Source: JAVBNJ01 sp031551625 (GTDB taxonomy: Bacteria; Bacteroidota; Bacteroidia; Bacteroidales; UBA932). From it: 13,184 nucleotides of DNA. Positions 12,468 to 13,184 of this stretch are shown here, in pieces. The stretch is taken from contig JAVBNJ010000078.1 of the NCBI GenBank assembly GCA_031551625.1, positions 1 through 13,184 of the forward strand, written 5' to 3'. The notes beneath the pieces are model-generated. The model saw only the letters and a list, made by a program, of their open reading frames with translations. It had not been told where the DNA came from and did no database searches. Positions within the stretch are counted from its first letter, which is position 1; the number at the start of each line of letters is the position of its first letter. The position numbers and the translations under genes are program-made.

Positions 12468-13184
12468 ATGAAAAAAGTATACGTAATAGCATTTAATTTT
12501 CTAATCGCAGTTACTGCCATTGCTGCACCCTCTGATACCTTGTGGACGCAAGCTAATACGTTTTATGCCAACGGTCAGTACACCGATGCGATCAATTCCT
12601 ACAAGGAAATTGAAAAAACAAACGCCATATCGGCCGACTTGTATTTCAACATGGGCAATGCCTATTTTAAGCAAAGCGAATTGGCCAATGCTATTTTATA
12701 CTACGAACGTGCTGCACGCCTGAATCCAAGCGATGCAGCGGTGCAACATAACTTGCAGATAGCGCAGCAGCGCACGCTTGATAAAATAGAAGCGGCGCCC
12801 GAATTTTTTCTGACTACCTGGTTGCGCGATTTGCGTCACTGGGCTTCGGCCGATACGTGGGCGGCGATGTCGCTTGTGCTGGTAGCCGCCACCATGCTGT
12901 TTTTGGCGTTGTTCTTTTTTGCATCATCAGTGCGTTTCCGTAAAGTATCTTTCTTTACGGCAATTCTTTGTGCACTGTTGGTCGTAGCTACATTCAGCTT
13001 TGCACAGGTGCAGAAAAACGAATTGCTTAATACCACCGAAGCCATAGTATTTCCCGCAGTGGTAACCGTGAAAAGTGCACCCGATGCTACTGGTAAAGAT
13101 TTATTCATCCTGCACGAAGGCACTAAAGTAACCATTATTGACGAGCTGTCGGGTTGGGAAAACATCCGACTTGCCGATGGCCGC
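12468..13184 (+). CDS. batE: BatE, TPR and SH3-type membrane protein (3' end outside window)
   Basis: 239 codons are visible, open to the last base. Residues 1-19 are a signal peptide (MKKVYVIAFNFLIAVTAIAA). Residues ~22-100 are TPR-like (LWTQANTFYANGQYTDAINS, LYFNMGNAYFKQSELANAI, YYERAARLNPSDAAVQHNL). Two membrane segments follow at ~132-152 and ~161-179. From ~191 an SH3b-like domain begins (AIVFPAVVTVKSAPDATGKD, LHEGTKVTIIDELSGWENIR). Only the last few residues of that domain are likely to be missing. This domain order is BatE. It is an envelope protein whose TPR face probably contacts BatA/B or BatD, and whose SH3 domain may bind peptides or peptidoglycan. ATG 12468 is chosen because it directly begins the signal peptide. 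Confidence 0.92.
   Translation, partial: MKKVYVIAFNFLIAVTAIAAPSDTLWTQANTFYANGQYTDAINSYKEIEKTNAISADLYFNMGNAYFKQSELANAILYYERAARLNPSDAAVQHNLQIAQQRTLDKIEAAPEFFLTTWLRDLRHWASADTWAAMSLVLVAATMLFLALFFFASSVRFRKVSFFTAILCALLVVATFSFAQVQKNELLNTTEAIVFPAVVTVKSAPDATGKDLFILHEGTKVTIIDELSGWENIRLADGR

Overview
The window looks like chromosomal DNA of an anaerobic Bacteroidota, most likely order Bacteroidales. The evidence is a complete-looking Bat (Bacteroides aerotolerance) gene set, a secreted protein with a Fibrobacter succinogenes major paralogous (FISUMP) domain, AT-rich leaders with TAnnTTTG-like -7 boxes, and mostly weak Shine-Dalgarno sequences. I cannot name the genus.

Layout. Bases 1-1915 (+) hold the 3' end of a secreted-type protein and a complete exported Ig-like/FISUMP protein. 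truA (2012-2755, -) is convergent with it. Bases 2756-4297 are a markedly AT-rich island with two + strand genes 12 nt apart: a lipoprotein-like precursor with an eight-cysteine C-terminus resembling the myxobacterial bacteriocin fulvocin C, and a small polytopic membrane protein. The island ends at a strong intrinsic terminator (4120-4155). Bases 4298-13184 are the Bat locus, all +: moxR, a DUF58 protein, a short BatD-like membrane protein, batA, batB, batC, batD and batE (cut by the window end).

How the genes fit together. The MoxR AAA+ ATPase is expected to act on the von Willebrand A proteins (DUF58, BatA, BatB). BatC and BatE supply TPR modules. The BatD-like protein and BatD carry periplasmic Ig-like regions and cytoplasmic helical tails that resemble each other. 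Together they probably form an envelope-associated chaperone or assembly complex. The original aerotolerance role is not settled.

Most notable points. (1) The fulvocin C-like precursor and its membrane partner in an AT-rich island are the best candidate for an under-described system. (2) The FISUMP C-terminus resembles the variable region of a diversity-generating-retroelement target, but no reverse transcriptase lies in the window. (3) The Bat locus has six non-overlapping junctions, and every one holds a different short dispersed-type repeat or dyad element. Only batA-batB remains translationally coupled. One element creates a false N-terminal extension in the BatD-like gene, and a near-identical leader of about 30 nt precedes both batA and batE.
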